A DNA stretch of 28,855 bases. Source: Acd1 sp049973945. GTDB taxonomy: Archaea > Thermoproteota > Thermoprotei_A > Sulfolobales > Sulfolobaceae. The notes under the pieces were generated by a model, which saw nothing but the letters and a program-made list of their open reading frames with translations, ran no database searches and was not told the origin of the DNA. Position numbers and translations under genes: made by a program. The first letter of the stretch is position 1. Every line of letters starts with the position of its first letter. Below, piece by piece: positions 15,320 through 22,815 of this stretch. Location of the stretch: NCBI GenBank assembly GCA_049973945.1, contig JBMFJH010000021.1, positions 1 to 28,855 of the forward strand. The letters run 5' to 3'.

Positions 15320-15883
15320 ATGATAGAGGGAGAGAGGAGACTAGTCGCCCTGCTGGCTCTGTCCCCGGTTCCGGTCGTGGGCACTTCCCTTCCCAGCTTC
15401 CTCTACGTTAGGGCCCTTGGAGGTCTGAGGAGGGCCCTTATGTTGATCATAGCCAACTTGGGCATCTCATCTGGGATTATGCTCCTCCTCTCCCACCTCA
15501 TTCCCGTTTCCCTGGCTTACGTCCTGGCCGGGATTAACCTGGTGGCCGGACTCGTGGGGGCCTTGCTCGGCTACAAGGCCTCTTCGCCCAAGACCGTTGT
15601 GAAGGACGGCTACCTCGAGATCTGGATCCCCGTTTCTACGTTCGGGATAAACGATGCGACTCCAGAGGAAGCTTTTCAGAGGCTCGTCGAGAGGGCGGAG
15701 GAGTTCGTGTCCCCATACTACAAGGAGCACATTAGGAAGGCAATGGAGTGCTCTGCCAGGTTGAGGGTTATAGTGAACTCGGGCGAGGAGGAGATGAGGG
15801 TGAGCAAGAGGTGCAACGACGTTATAGTCAGCGTGAGAAGGAAAGGGAAAAAGGCCTACGTCCTGGTCACAGTGCCCTACTAA
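15320..15883 (+). CDS. Membrane protein of unknown function
   Basis: From ATG 15320 this is a 187-residue protein. The N-terminal half contains three hydrophobic segments (around LVALLALSPVPVVG, ALMLIIANLGISSGIMLLL and SLAYVLAGINLVAGLVGALLG). A soluble, mixed-charge domain from about residue 93 follows (GYLEIWIPVST, RVIVNSGEEEMRVS, KAYVLVTVPY). I do not recognise the family. ATG 15320 is chosen over TTG 15302 because it lies 30 nt from the TATA box. The last 17 bases overlap the 3' end of the convergent haem-O synthase gene. Confidence 0.7.
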   Translation: MIEGERRLVALLALSPVPVVGTSLPSFLYVRALGGLRRALMLIIANLGISSGIMLLLSHLIPVSLAYVLAGINLVAGLVGALLGYKASSPKTVVKDGYLEIWIPVSTFGINDATPEEAFQRLVERAEEFVSPYYKEHIRKAMECSARLRVIVNSGEEEMRVSKRCNDVIVSVRRKGKKAYVLVTVPY

Positions 15884-16712
15884 TAATAATGGTTATCAGT
15901 AGGATGGCTAAGTAGGGCGAGGAGACCTTAAAGGACCTCCATGCCTCCTCTTTGGTCGGATTTCTGTAAAGTCTTATTGAGAAGTACATCAGGACTGCCG
16001 AGGCGACCGCTGAAACTAATAGGTAAATTAAGCCGAACCATATCCCTAAGGCCAGGGCGAAGGGTATCATCGCCGCGTTGCTTATTGCAATTGCCCTAGC
16101 CGTTACCCTTTCCCCGAACACCACGGGCAACATCGGGTAACTAGCCTTCTCGTAGTCCTCCTTGAACCTCAGGGCCAAGGACCAGAAGTGGCCGGGGGTC
16201 CACATGAATATCAGGATCCCTAGGAGGAACCCTGGAGCGTCCAGGCTACCTAAGCTCGCCGCGTAACCTGCCCAGGCCGCGGCGCTTCCCGCGAGACCTC
16301 CTATCACGATGTTGCTCCAGTGCTTGGGCTTGAGGAGGACGGTGTAAACGAAGACGTAGAACAGGGCCCCGAAGGCCACCAGGATGGCAGTCAGGGCGTT
16401 CGCTAAGTAGGAGACAGCGACCCCCGCCATGATCAGGGTGGAGCCGATCACGTAAACGGTCTTCGCGCCGAGGTCTCCTTTCGCGGTGGGCCTCCAGGAA
16501 GTCCTCTCCATCACGGCGTCCCTAGGGGCCTCGTACGCCTCGTTGATCATCATGGCCCCCGCTGAGGCGAGGGATCCGCCTACGAGGACGAACAGTAATG
16601 GGAGAACTTCCCTGAAACCCGCCGCGAAGTAACCAGCCAACGCCGCTAAGTCGAGGAGGGCGATCACCCTGGGCTTGGCCAACTTGAGTAGTTCAGCCGG
16701 CCCTATGGACAC
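15867..16712 (-). CDS. ctaB: Protohaem IX farnesyltransferase (haem O synthase)
   Basis: A UbiA-family prenyltransferase of 281 residues with about eight or nine membrane segments. It transfers a farnesyl or related group to protohaem, giving haem O (or the archaeal variant) for terminal oxidases. The opening KPRVIALL and the prenyl-diphosphate site NEAYEAPRDAVMERTSWRP (from about residue 56) are visible, as is the second conserved region WTPGHFWSLALRFKEDYEKASYPMLPV, diagnostic for CtaB. The first site has Glu where many homologues have Asp. The start is GTG 16712, with TATA-like TTAATAGGTT (minus strand, 16740-16731) about 24 nt upstream. No oxidase genes are adjacent. Confidence 0.92.
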   Translation of the reverse strand: MSIGPAELLKLAKPRVIALLDLAALAGYFAAGFREVLPLLFVLVGGSLASAGAMMINEAYEAPRDAVMERTSWRPTAKGDLGAKTVYVIGSTLIMAGVAVSYLANALTAILVAFGALFYVFVYTVLLKPKHWSNIVIGGLAGSAAAWAGYAASLGSLDAPGFLLGILIFMWTPGHFWSLALRFKEDYEKASYPMLPVVFGERVTARAIAISNAAMIPFALALGIWFGLIYLLVSAVASAVLMYFSIRLYRNPTKEEAWRSFKVSSPYLAILLITIIISRAL

Positions 16713-16756
16713 GAGTTCTCAGTTTCTCTCAACCTATTAAAAACCAGGATATGTCC

Positions 16757-17707
16757 TTAAGGTAAGATAAGGGCCCCACGCTTGAGGAGTATTAAGTCGC
16801 TGAAGGCCCCGAAGGCCGCCTGCCTTGGGCCCGCCCCTGGCCCCCTTATCGTCACGGTTTGGACTTCGTTCTCTATTGACAGCGCGTTCTCTACCCCGTC
16901 CACGGTGTAGAGCGGGTCCTCCTTGCCAAGGAACTCCACCTTTACCCTAGCGTTCACGCCGTCTGAGTAGGCTATAAGCTTGGGCTTCTTGCCCTCTTTC
17001 ATGGCCTTCTTTATGTCGTCCTCGCTTATCCCGGTTATGCCCTCGAACTTCACGTCTTTGATCGTGAACCTAGTCCCGAAGGCGAAGTCGCTGAGGATAG
17101 TGAGCTTCGCGGCTGCGTCGAACCCGTTGAGGTCTAAGGTCGGATCTTCCTCAGCGTAGCCCTTCTGCTTCGCCTCAGCCAGGGCGGAAGCGAAGGGGAT
17201 CCCCTCGGCCATCCTGGTCAGGATGTAGTTCGTGGTGCCGTTCAGTATCCCCCTTATCTTCCTCACCTTGACTCCCGGCATGACCCTGAGCAGGTTTATC
17301 GAAGGAGTACCGCTCATCACTGTTCCCTGGAAGCCCAGAGTAACCCCCCTCCTCTTGGCCTCATTGACGATGTCCCAGAACCTCAGCGCCAACGGTGCTT
17401 TGTTCGTGGTGATCACGCTCGCACCCAGCTCGAAGGCCCTCATGTAGAGGCTCAACGAGGGCTCCCCGTCCTGGTAGTTCGCTGAAGCGGTGTCCACGAC
17501 CAGGTCGGGCTTGACCTTCTCCAGCTTGTCGAGCGTGAACGGCTCGTCAGCCACGAATGCCTCCCTGTCGCCGTAGGATATCCCCTTCCTCGTCACCGTA
17601 GCGACTATCTTGACGTCCTTGAGCTCTGGCACGTCATCCCTCTTCTCGTGGATCAGCCTCCTGAACTCCTTCCCCACCTTGCCGAAGCCGAATATGAGGA
17701 TTCTCAC
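16757..17707 (-). CDS. hom: Homoserine dehydrogenase
   Basis: This enzyme reduces aspartate semialdehyde to homoserine, leading to threonine, methionine and isoleucine. The N-terminal Rossmann motif GFGKVG starts almost at residue 7. TTNKAPLAL and TVMSGTPSINLL follow, then the signature GILNGTTNYILTRM, and AEEDPTLDLNGFDAAAKL with the catalytic region. There is no ACT regulatory domain and no fused aspartokinase, as in many archaea. GTG 17707 gives 316 residues and lies 26 nt from the TATA box. TTG 17713 would add two residues but is closer to the box than expected. Divergent from tldD. Confidence 0.95.
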   Translation of the reverse strand: MRILIFGFGKVGKEFRRLIHEKRDDVPELKDVKIVATVTRKGISYGDREAFVADEPFTLDKLEKVKPDLVVDTASANYQDGEPSLSLYMRAFELGASVITTNKAPLALRFWDIVNEAKRRGVTLGFQGTVMSGTPSINLLRVMPGVKVRKIRGILNGTTNYILTRMAEGIPFASALAEAKQKGYAEEDPTLDLNGFDAAAKLTILSDFAFGTRFTIKDVKFEGITGISEDDIKKAMKEGKKPKLIAYSDGVNARVKVEFLGKEDPLYTVDGVENALSIENEVQTVTIRGPGAGPRQAAFGAFSDLILLKRGALILP

Positions 17708-17727
17708 GGCCAAAGAGTCCCAGCGTT

Positions 17728-17752
17728 GAATAATAAGCGAGAAGCTATTACC
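17728..17752. promoter_or_regulatory. Back-to-back promoters of hom and tldD
   Basis: The minus-strand TATA within AATAATAA (about 17729-17737) is centred 26 nt before GTG 17707. The plus-strand TATA CTATTA (about 17745-17750) is centred 25 nt before GTG 17773. Both transcripts would be leaderless. The boxes are about 15 bp apart. Confidence 0.55.
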
Positions 17753-17772
17753 GAGGGCGTTAAGGAGAAAGC

Positions 17773-19113
17773 GTGCACGAGATCATCAAGAGGGCCGAGG
17801 AGAGGGGAGCCACTTTTGCCGACGTCCGCTACACCAGGGTTAAGTCCCTCTCCTTGGTGGCCAACGAGACCAGGGAGTACGTGGAAAGCAACGGAGTAAG
17901 CGAGGGGGCGATGCTCAGGGTTCTTGTGGACGGCGACTGGGGAGTAGTGAGCCTCAGGAGGGAGCCGAAGGTAGAGGACTTGGATCTGGCCTTCAAGACC
18001 GCGATGGGGACGAGGAACGCTACCGTAGTCTTCTTGAGGAGCAAGAGGGCCGAGTTCAGGCAGGAGATGAGGCCGAACCCCCTGGACTACTCCCTCGAGG
18101 AGAAGATGAAGGTGTTGAGGAAGATAAGGGACGAAGTCCTGAGGCTCGAGGGAGTCAGGACTGTAACAGTCACTTACAGGGAAGTGGTCTACGACAAGGA
18201 GTACCTGAGCAGCGACTCGAGGGAGGTGAGGCAGAGCTACGGCTACAACGGCGTGTCAGTGACCGCAGTGGTCAAGAGGGGCGACCAGACCCTAAGCGTC
18301 TTCGACAGGTTCTACTCGTACAGGAGGCTCGTGCTCTTCGACAAGGCCAACGACCTCGTAGAGAGTATGAGGAAGAAGGTCTCCGAGAAGCTGAGGGCCG
18401 TCTCTCCCAAGAACGGGAAGTTCCCCGTCGTTATGGCCCCAGAAGTGGTGGGGGTCTTCGCCCACGAGGCTGTTGGACACCTCTCCGAGGCTGACCTCGC
18501 GACAACTGGGATCTTCGCCGATAAGGTCGGGAAGAAAATAGCTTCGGAGCTGGTCTCGATCTCGGACACTCCGGTAATCGAGGACGAGCAGGCGATTGGT
18601 TTGACCGTTTACGACGACGAGGGGGTCGAGGCGAGGAAGGTCGAGATCATCAAGAACGGCGTCCTCAGCGAGTTCCTAAACGACAGGTACTACGCGGCCT
18701 ACCTGGGGAGACAGCCTACTGGCAACGCCAGGGCGGAGGGCCCTATAGCGAGGCCCCTCATAAGGATGAGGAACACCCACTTCGAGAGGGGCGACTCGAC
18801 TAAGGAGGAACTGATTTCCGAGGTCAGGGAGGGCTACCTCCTGGTCTCGATGAGCGGGGGTCAGACCAACAACGACGGCACGTTCCAGTTCGGGATAGAC
18901 GAGGCCTACGAGATAGTGAACGGGGAGATCGGAAGGCCGATAACCTTCCTGGGCATAACAGGCTCGACGCTCGAGACCCTGAAGAGGGTTTCGGGGGTGA
19001 GCAAGGAGATGGAGTTCTCCCCCGGCTTCTGCGGGAAAATGGGACAGACGGTTCCCGTCTCCGACGGGGGGCCCTACGTGAGGGTTGACGAGGTGAGGGT
19101 AGGTGGCGTCTGA
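17773..19113 (+). CDS. tldD: TldD family metalloprotease subunit
   Basis: TldD is the catalytic half of the TldD/TldE peptidase, which threads unfolded peptides through a heterodimer to a zinc site. The zinc motif HEAVGH is at residues 231-236, and the conserved Cys420 lies in PGFCGKMGQ. GLTVYDDEG, SEFLNDRYYA and SMSGGQTN are other family hallmarks. The length is 446 residues. The start is GTG 17773, leaderless by TATA spacing. The end overlaps tldE by 11 bases, so the two subunits are translated together. Known bacterial roles are maturation of microcin B17 and degradation of CcdA. The archaeal substrate is unknown. Confidence 0.94.
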   Translation: MHEIIKRAEERGATFADVRYTRVKSLSLVANETREYVESNGVSEGAMLRVLVDGDWGVVSLRREPKVEDLDLAFKTAMGTRNATVVFLRSKRAEFRQEMRPNPLDYSLEEKMKVLRKIRDEVLRLEGVRTVTVTYREVVYDKEYLSSDSREVRQSYGYNGVSVTAVVKRGDQTLSVFDRFYSYRRLVLFDKANDLVESMRKKVSEKLRAVSPKNGKFPVVMAPEVVGVFAHEAVGHLSEADLATTGIFADKVGKKIASELVSISDTPVIEDEQAIGLTVYDDEGVEARKVEIIKNGVLSEFLNDRYYAAYLGRQPTGNARAEGPIARPLIRMRNTHFERGDSTKEELISEVREGYLLVSMSGGQTNNDGTFQFGIDEAYEIVNGEIGRPITFLGITGSTLETLKRVSGVSKEMEFSPGFCGKMGQTVPVSDGGPYVRVDEVRVGGV

Positions 19114-20359
19114 GCTCGACGCCTACAGGCTGATCAACAGGCTGAAGCTGAGGGGCTTCCAGGCCGAGCTGTTCCATGCCAGCGTCAAGACGTTCTCCCT
19201 CGAGTACGACACTACCCTGAGGTCTGAGATGTCCCAGGACGAGGGCTACGGCCTGAGGGTGGCCAAGGACAAGAAGATGGGGTTCGCCTTCTCCACGAGG
19301 CTTACCGAGGAGCTGATAGACCGGGCACTGCAGAGCTGGTCTGTGTCGAAGGAGGACGAGGCCAACGTGATCCCTCCGGGGAAGCCAGGGGCAGGGCTCG
19401 TCCTGCACAAGTTCGACTTCGATTCTGCTATTGAGGAGGCCAAAGACGCCTTCGTGAGCTCGCTCGACTTCCCCGAATGGGTTAAGCTGAGCCACGCCGG
19501 CCTATCGATAGGGTCTGGGACTGTGGAGGTGGTCTCCACGGAGGGCTCCGACAAGGCGAGTAAGTTCACTTTCTCGACTTCCTACTTCTCGGGCAACGCG
19601 AGGGACGGCGACAAGACTTCGGCCAGCGTGAGCTCCTCAAGGGCCTCGAGGGACTTGAGCTCGGTGAAGTCCCAGGCGGTCAGGGAGGAGTTCCTGTACA
19701 AGTTGGAAATAGCCAGGAAAGAGGTGGAGCCGACTAAGCTACCCGACGTGGTGACCCTAACGCCGGAAGCCCTCCAGGACTTACTGCTACCCCTCCTCAG
19801 GTACGCCGTCTCTACAGACGCGATTTACAGGGGGGCGAGCCCCCTGAAGCTCGGCGAGGACTTCGGGAGCAAGCTGACGGTAGTGGACGACCCGACGATC
19901 GACAACATGGTGATGAGCAGGGAGTTCGACGGCGAGGGCTTGCCATCTAAAAGGAACGAGATAATTTCAAGCGGGAAGTTCGTGAGGAGCTTAAATACCT
20001 ACTACTGGGCCCTGAAGGCCAACGTCGAGCCGAGCCACTCAGCCTGGAGGGGTTACTCCAGCAATCCGGTGGCGAGCTTCTCCAACGTGGTGGTTAAGGC
20101 GAAGGAACCAGGAGAGGAGGAGGGCATAGTTGTAGACTCCGTCAGGGGAGTGCACACTAGCGACTTCGCCTCCGGGGCTTTCAGCGTGAGCGTGGGCCTC
20201 GCCTGGTACCCTAAGGAGGAGAAGGCGGTCAAGGGCCTCAACCTCTCTGGAACTCTGAAGGACATCCTAAGAGGTGTGCTAGCGGAGGCCGGGGACGAAG
20301 CTGTAGTCTGGAACTTAAAGTCGAGGAGCTTAGTCGTCAGGGGACTCAGGTTGACTTAA
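19103..20359 (+). CDS. tldE: TldE/PmbA family protein, partner of TldD
   Basis: A 418-residue TldE/PmbA homologue. It has the TldD-like fold but lacks the HExxxH zinc motif, as expected for the non-catalytic partner. Visible are the N-terminal LEYDTTLRSEMSQDEGYGLRV segment, the central DDPTIDNMVMSREFDGEG (the family equivalent of the TldD active-site strand), a long loop YSSNPVASFSNVVV, and the C-terminal GVHTSDFASGAFSVSVGLAWY. The start is GTG 19103, inside the end of tldD, with GAGGTGAG immediately upstream. Translation is coupled, which fits a 1:1 complex. Confidence 0.93.
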   Translation: MASELDAYRLINRLKLRGFQAELFHASVKTFSLEYDTTLRSEMSQDEGYGLRVAKDKKMGFAFSTRLTEELIDRALQSWSVSKEDEANVIPPGKPGAGLVLHKFDFDSAIEEAKDAFVSSLDFPEWVKLSHAGLSIGSGTVEVVSTEGSDKASKFTFSTSYFSGNARDGDKTSASVSSSRASRDLSSVKSQAVREEFLYKLEIARKEVEPTKLPDVVTLTPEALQDLLLPLLRYAVSTDAIYRGASPLKLGEDFGSKLTVVDDPTIDNMVMSREFDGEGLPSKRNEIISSGKFVRSLNTYYWALKANVEPSHSAWRGYSSNPVASFSNVVVKAKEPGEEEGIVVDSVRGVHTSDFASGAFSVSVGLAWYPKEEKAVKGLNLSGTLKDILRGVLAEAGDEAVVWNLKSRSLVVRGLRLT

Positions 20360-20393
20360 TTATTTCCCATTGAAGCTAAAGAAAGGCGTAAAC

Positions 20394-20429
20394 GATATAA
20401 TTGAAGGCCTCGAATTTATTTCGCGGTGA
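20394..20429 (+). promoter_or_regulatory. uspA promoter and ribosome-binding site
   Basis: The TATA box ATATAATT (about 20395-20402) predicts transcription from about 20424. The perfect GGTGA at 20425-20429 sits five bases before ATG 20435. Unlike most first genes here, uspA therefore seems to have a short leader carrying a ribosome-binding site. Confidence 0.5.
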
Positions 20430-20434
20430 ATTAA

Positions 20435-20863
20435 ATGTTCAGGAGGATAGTCGTCGCCTTCGATGGTTCAGACCACGCAACCAGGGCCTTAGATGTAGCG
20501 ATAAACCTCGCCAAGGCCTTCAACTCCAGGCTGGACGTGATAGAGGTAGTCGACACGGCGGCGCTCCTCGGAATGGGGTTCGCCCCCATACCGAGCGAGG
20601 TGATCAACCAGATCTACAACAAGACGAAGACCGACCTGGAGAACGCTAGGAAGAGGGCCGAAGCTTCAGGGCTGAAGGACGTGAACACGGAGATCCTGGA
20701 GGGAGACCCCGCCACGTCGATAATAGAGTACGCCTCAAAGAACGGTGCTGACTTAATAGTGATGGGTAGCAGGGGTCTGTCCACCTTCAAGAGGATTGTG
20801 CTCGGTAGCGTTTCCGCGAAAGTAGTGCAGGAGTCGAGGATCCCCGTCCTAGTGGTCAAATAA
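20435..20863 (+). CDS. Universal stress protein, UspA family
   Basis: A 142-residue single-domain Usp protein. The fold begins with RIVVAFDGSDHATRAL and ends with the ATP-binding signature G-x2-G-x9-G-S (GSRG then LGSVSAKV) and the terminal strand IPVLVVK, so it is probably an ATP-binding type. Usp proteins work as dimers in stress adaptation, and the specific role here is unknown. It has its own promoter downstream of tldE. The last eight bases overlap the convergent biotin ligase gene. Confidence 0.92.
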   Translation: MFRRIVVAFDGSDHATRALDVAINLAKAFNSRLDVIEVVDTAALLGMGFAPIPSEVINQIYNKTKTDLENARKRAEASGLKDVNTEILEGDPATSIIEYASKNGADLIVMGSRGLSTFKRIVLGSVSAKVVQESRIPVLVVK

Positions 20864-21542
20864 CCTCTAGCCTGAGCACTTCCTCGACCTCGAATATTCC
20901 GCAGTCGGCGACGAGCCTCCCCAGAAAGTCGACGAAGAGGGCTGTACAGGCTTTTTCCCACCCGTCCCCTACGAGCCTAACTTTCCTCCCGTTCACGCTT
21001 GAGTGCCTGTTCGCCTCTTCCGCTAGCTCCTTCAACTCCTTCGTCGCGTAAGCTTTCGTGAGAGCGATTATCTCGTTTAGCAGTCCCTCGTTGTCCACCT
21101 CCCTCCCCGTCTCCAAAAGGACAGAAGTGGCGTTGAGGCCCGGCTCGAACGACCTAACATTCGTGTCGACTCCGAAACCGATGAAGGCCACGGCCTCGCT
21201 CCCCTGGACTACCGCCTCGACGAGGGTTCCCGCTATTTTCCTGTCCTTAACCACCACGTCGTTGGGCCACCTTATCTTGGCGTCAACGTACTTCGCGAGG
21301 GCCTCCCTGATCGCCAAAGCGTTAGCCAGGGTCAGGTTGGGGATCTTGGACGGGTCGAAGCCTTTGATCACGTAAGTCACCCAGAGCCCTCCCTTCGGGG
21401 AGAACCAAGCCCTCCTGTACCTCCCCCTAGCTTTAGTCTGCTCCTCCGCGACTACGACGAACTCGTCCTCCTCAACCATTTGGTAAACGGCCTCGGCGAA
21501 GTCCTGGGTAGAAGTGACCTTGCTCAGCTTAATTACCAGCAA
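20856..21542 (-). CDS. birA: Biotin--protein ligase (BPL, BirA catalytic type)
   Basis: A 228-residue monofunctional ligase that activates biotin with ATP and attaches it to carrier proteins. In this lineage the presumed target is the acetyl/propionyl-CoA carboxylase of the 3HP/4HB cycle. Motifs are VTSTQDFA, the biotinyl-AMP loop ARGRYRRAWFSPKGGLW (the usual GRGRxGR has Tyr in place of x and Arg in place of Gly), RWPNDVVVKDRKIAGTLVEA and GFGVDTN. There is no N-terminal DNA-binding domain, so it is not a BirA-type repressor. The start is TTG 21542, overlapping the end of the Sua5 gene by 14 bases, so it is probably the second gene of a sua5-birA operon. Confidence 0.93.
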   Translation of the reverse strand: MLVIKLSKVTSTQDFAEAVYQMVEEDEFVVVAEEQTKARGRYRRAWFSPKGGLWVTYVIKGFDPSKIPNLTLANALAIREALAKYVDAKIRWPNDVVVKDRKIAGTLVEAVVQGSEAVAFIGFGVDTNVRSFEPGLNATSVLLETGREVDNEGLLNEIIALTKAYATKELKELAEEANRHSSVNGRKVRLVGDGWEKACTALFVDFLGRLVADCGIFEVEEVLRLEVI

Positions 21543-22593
21543 GCCTCTCCGCCTCCTCAGCGCTCTTGGCTATGAGGAAGCCTGACGCCTTCCTTATCCT
21601 GTTCATGATGGCCAACCCGATTCCCCTCTCGGGGAACGAGTGGATCAGAGCGAGCTCGCCCTCAGTTTTGTCCACCTTCCTCAGGGAGTCGAAGAGGTTC
21701 CTCGCTATCTCGTAGAGGTTCTCCTCCGAGCCGAGGACGATCTTGGTGGCCTGGACGTCCTTAAGCTTCTCGCACTCCTCCTTGGAGCAGAGGACGATCG
21801 CCTTCCTCTTCTGGGACAGCCTCCTGACTGCCTCCTCGAAGGCCTGCCTCTTCTCGACGACGATCAGCCTCTTGTCTGGAGCGTAGTGCCTGTACTTCAT
21901 CCCGGGGGCCAGCGCTACCTCTGCCTCTTTCTTCCCTTCGGCGAACTCCGGGACTATCAGGTCGGGGAAGAAGTTCCTCAGCTCCTCGACTGTGAAGGGC
22001 CCGGGCCTGAGGAGTACCGGGGGTCTCACGGTCAGGTTGATGATCGTGGACTCGACGCCGAAGAACGTCTGCCCCCCGTCGAGGACTACGTCGACCCTGT
22101 CGTCCAAGTCCTCGATCACGTGTTCAGCTAGGGTAGGGCTAGGCTTGCCAGCCCTGTTGGCGCTGGGGGCGGCTATGGGGGTCTCGCTCTGCCTGATCAG
22201 CTCGAGGGCAACGGGGTGGGCGGGCATCCTGACGGCTACCGTGTCGAGCCCCGCGGTAGTCTCCAGGGGGACTCTCGGGTTCCTCTTGAGGACGAAGGTT
22301 ATTGGGCCGGGCCAGACGGTTTTGGCCAGTCGGAATACCTCCTCGCTGACTTCCCTCGCCACCTCGTTCAGCTGTTCGAAGTTCGCTATGTGGACTATGA
22401 GCGGGTTGTCCATTGGCCTCCCCTTGACGAGGTAGACCTTCTTGGCCGCCTCCCCGTTCATGGCGTCCGTCCCCAGGCCGTAGACGGTCTCCGTCGGGAA
22501 GGCCACCAGCTTCCCTGCCCTGATAGCCTCGGCTGCGGCCTTGATCTTCTCGGGCTCGGGGGTCACGGGGTCTACCTTGATCACTAATGGCAT
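21529..22593 (-). CDS. sua5: L-threonylcarbamoyladenylate synthase (Sua5)
   Basis: Sua5 makes threonylcarbamoyl-AMP from threonine, bicarbonate and ATP. KEOPS then uses it to form t6A37 in ANN-decoding tRNAs. The 354-residue protein has the YrdC domain first (AFPTETVYGLG, KGRPMDNPLIVH, SANRAGKPSPT) and then the Sua5-specific linker and C-terminal Rossmann-like domain, beginning at APGMKYRHYAP. The two-domain Sua5 form, rather than short YrdC, is usual in archaea. ATG 22593 lies 26 nt from its TATA box. TTG 22599 would add two residues and is less well placed. Divergent from the candidate sRNA. Confidence 0.95.
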   Translation of the reverse strand: MPLVIKVDPVTPEPEKIKAAAEAIRAGKLVAFPTETVYGLGTDAMNGEAAKKVYLVKGRPMDNPLIVHIANFEQLNEVAREVSEEVFRLAKTVWPGPITFVLKRNPRVPLETTAGLDTVAVRMPAHPVALELIRQSETPIAAPSANRAGKPSPTLAEHVIEDLDDRVDVVLDGGQTFFGVESTIINLTVRPPVLLRPGPFTVEELRNFFPDLIVPEFAEGKKEAEVALAPGMKYRHYAPDKRLIVVEKRQAFEEAVRRLSQKRKAIVLCSKEECEKLKDVQATKIVLGSEENLYEIARNLFDSLRKVDKTEGELALIHSFPERGIGLAIMNRIRKASGFLIAKSAEEAERLAGN

Positions 22594-22600
22594 GCCCAAC

Positions 22601-22622
22601 GTTTATGAGGCGGAGGATTTAG
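22601..22622. promoter_or_regulatory. Interlocked divergent promoter, sua5 versus candidate sRNA
   Basis: On the plus strand GTTTATGA (22601-22608), centred near 22605, predicts a start at about 22631, exactly the 5' end of the sRNA terminal stem. On the minus strand CTAAAT (22622-22617) is centred 26 nt before ATG 22593. The two boxes are about 15 bp apart, and each lies between the other box and the start site it directs. Confidence 0.55.
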
Positions 22623-22630
22623 GATTGTCT

Positions 22631-22691
22631 CGAGGGATGATTTCGAACCACCGAACTGAGCCCTGATGAGGGCGCTCTGTGAATGACCTCG
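22631..22691 (+). ncRNA. Candidate C/D box guide sRNA with paired changes in C and D boxes
   Basis: A stem CGAGG (22631-22635) / CCTCG (22687-22691) encloses C box ATGATTT (22637-22643), a 12-nt guide (CGAACCACCGAA), D' CTGA (22656-22659), four bases, C' TGATGA (22664-22669), a 13-nt guide, and D box ATGA (22683-22686). C' and D' are canonical. C and D depart from consensus in the two bases that pair with each other in the kink-turn: C position 6 is U instead of G, and D position 1 is A instead of C. A U-A pair thus replaces G-C. The stem-to-box spacing gives the expected three-base bulge. A TATA box lies 26 nt upstream. Alternative pairings exist, so this is a candidate. Confidence 0.6.
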
Positions 22692-22735
22692 TGACCGAAA
22701 GGTGAGGAGTGAGGTGATCTCGGAACGGTGAAGAG

Positions 22736-22764
22736 CGGCCCGCTAGGGCCGACTTAAGTTTTTT
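22736..22764 (+). terminator. Hairpin followed by oligo-T
   Basis: CGGCCC (22736-22741) and GGGCCG (22746-22751) form a perfect 6-bp stem with loop GCTA. Seven bases later comes a run of six T (22759-22764). This resembles an intrinsic terminator and would end the transcript from the 22605 promoter after about 130 nt. The 44 bases between the sRNA core and the hairpin are purine-rich with five GTGA repeats and hold no gene I can identify. Confidence 0.55.
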
Positions 22765-22785
22765 GCGTTGCAACTAATACTAACG

Positions 22786-22793
22786 CTTAATTA
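22786..22793 (+). promoter_or_regulatory. TATA box of nuoB
   Basis: CTTAATTA is centred 26 nt before ATG 22816. This fixes the start downstream of the open-frame limit at 22768 and predicts a leaderless transcript. Confidence 0.55.
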
Positions 22794-22815
22794 CCGGGTC
22801 GAGAGAAGCCTGTCG

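Noticed and set aside
22630..22660. tRNA-like T arm on the minus strand (GGTTCGAAAT)
   Set aside because: A 5-bp stem can be drawn, but no matching acceptor, D or anticodon arm is present. The motif is explained by the sRNA guide being complementary to a T arm.
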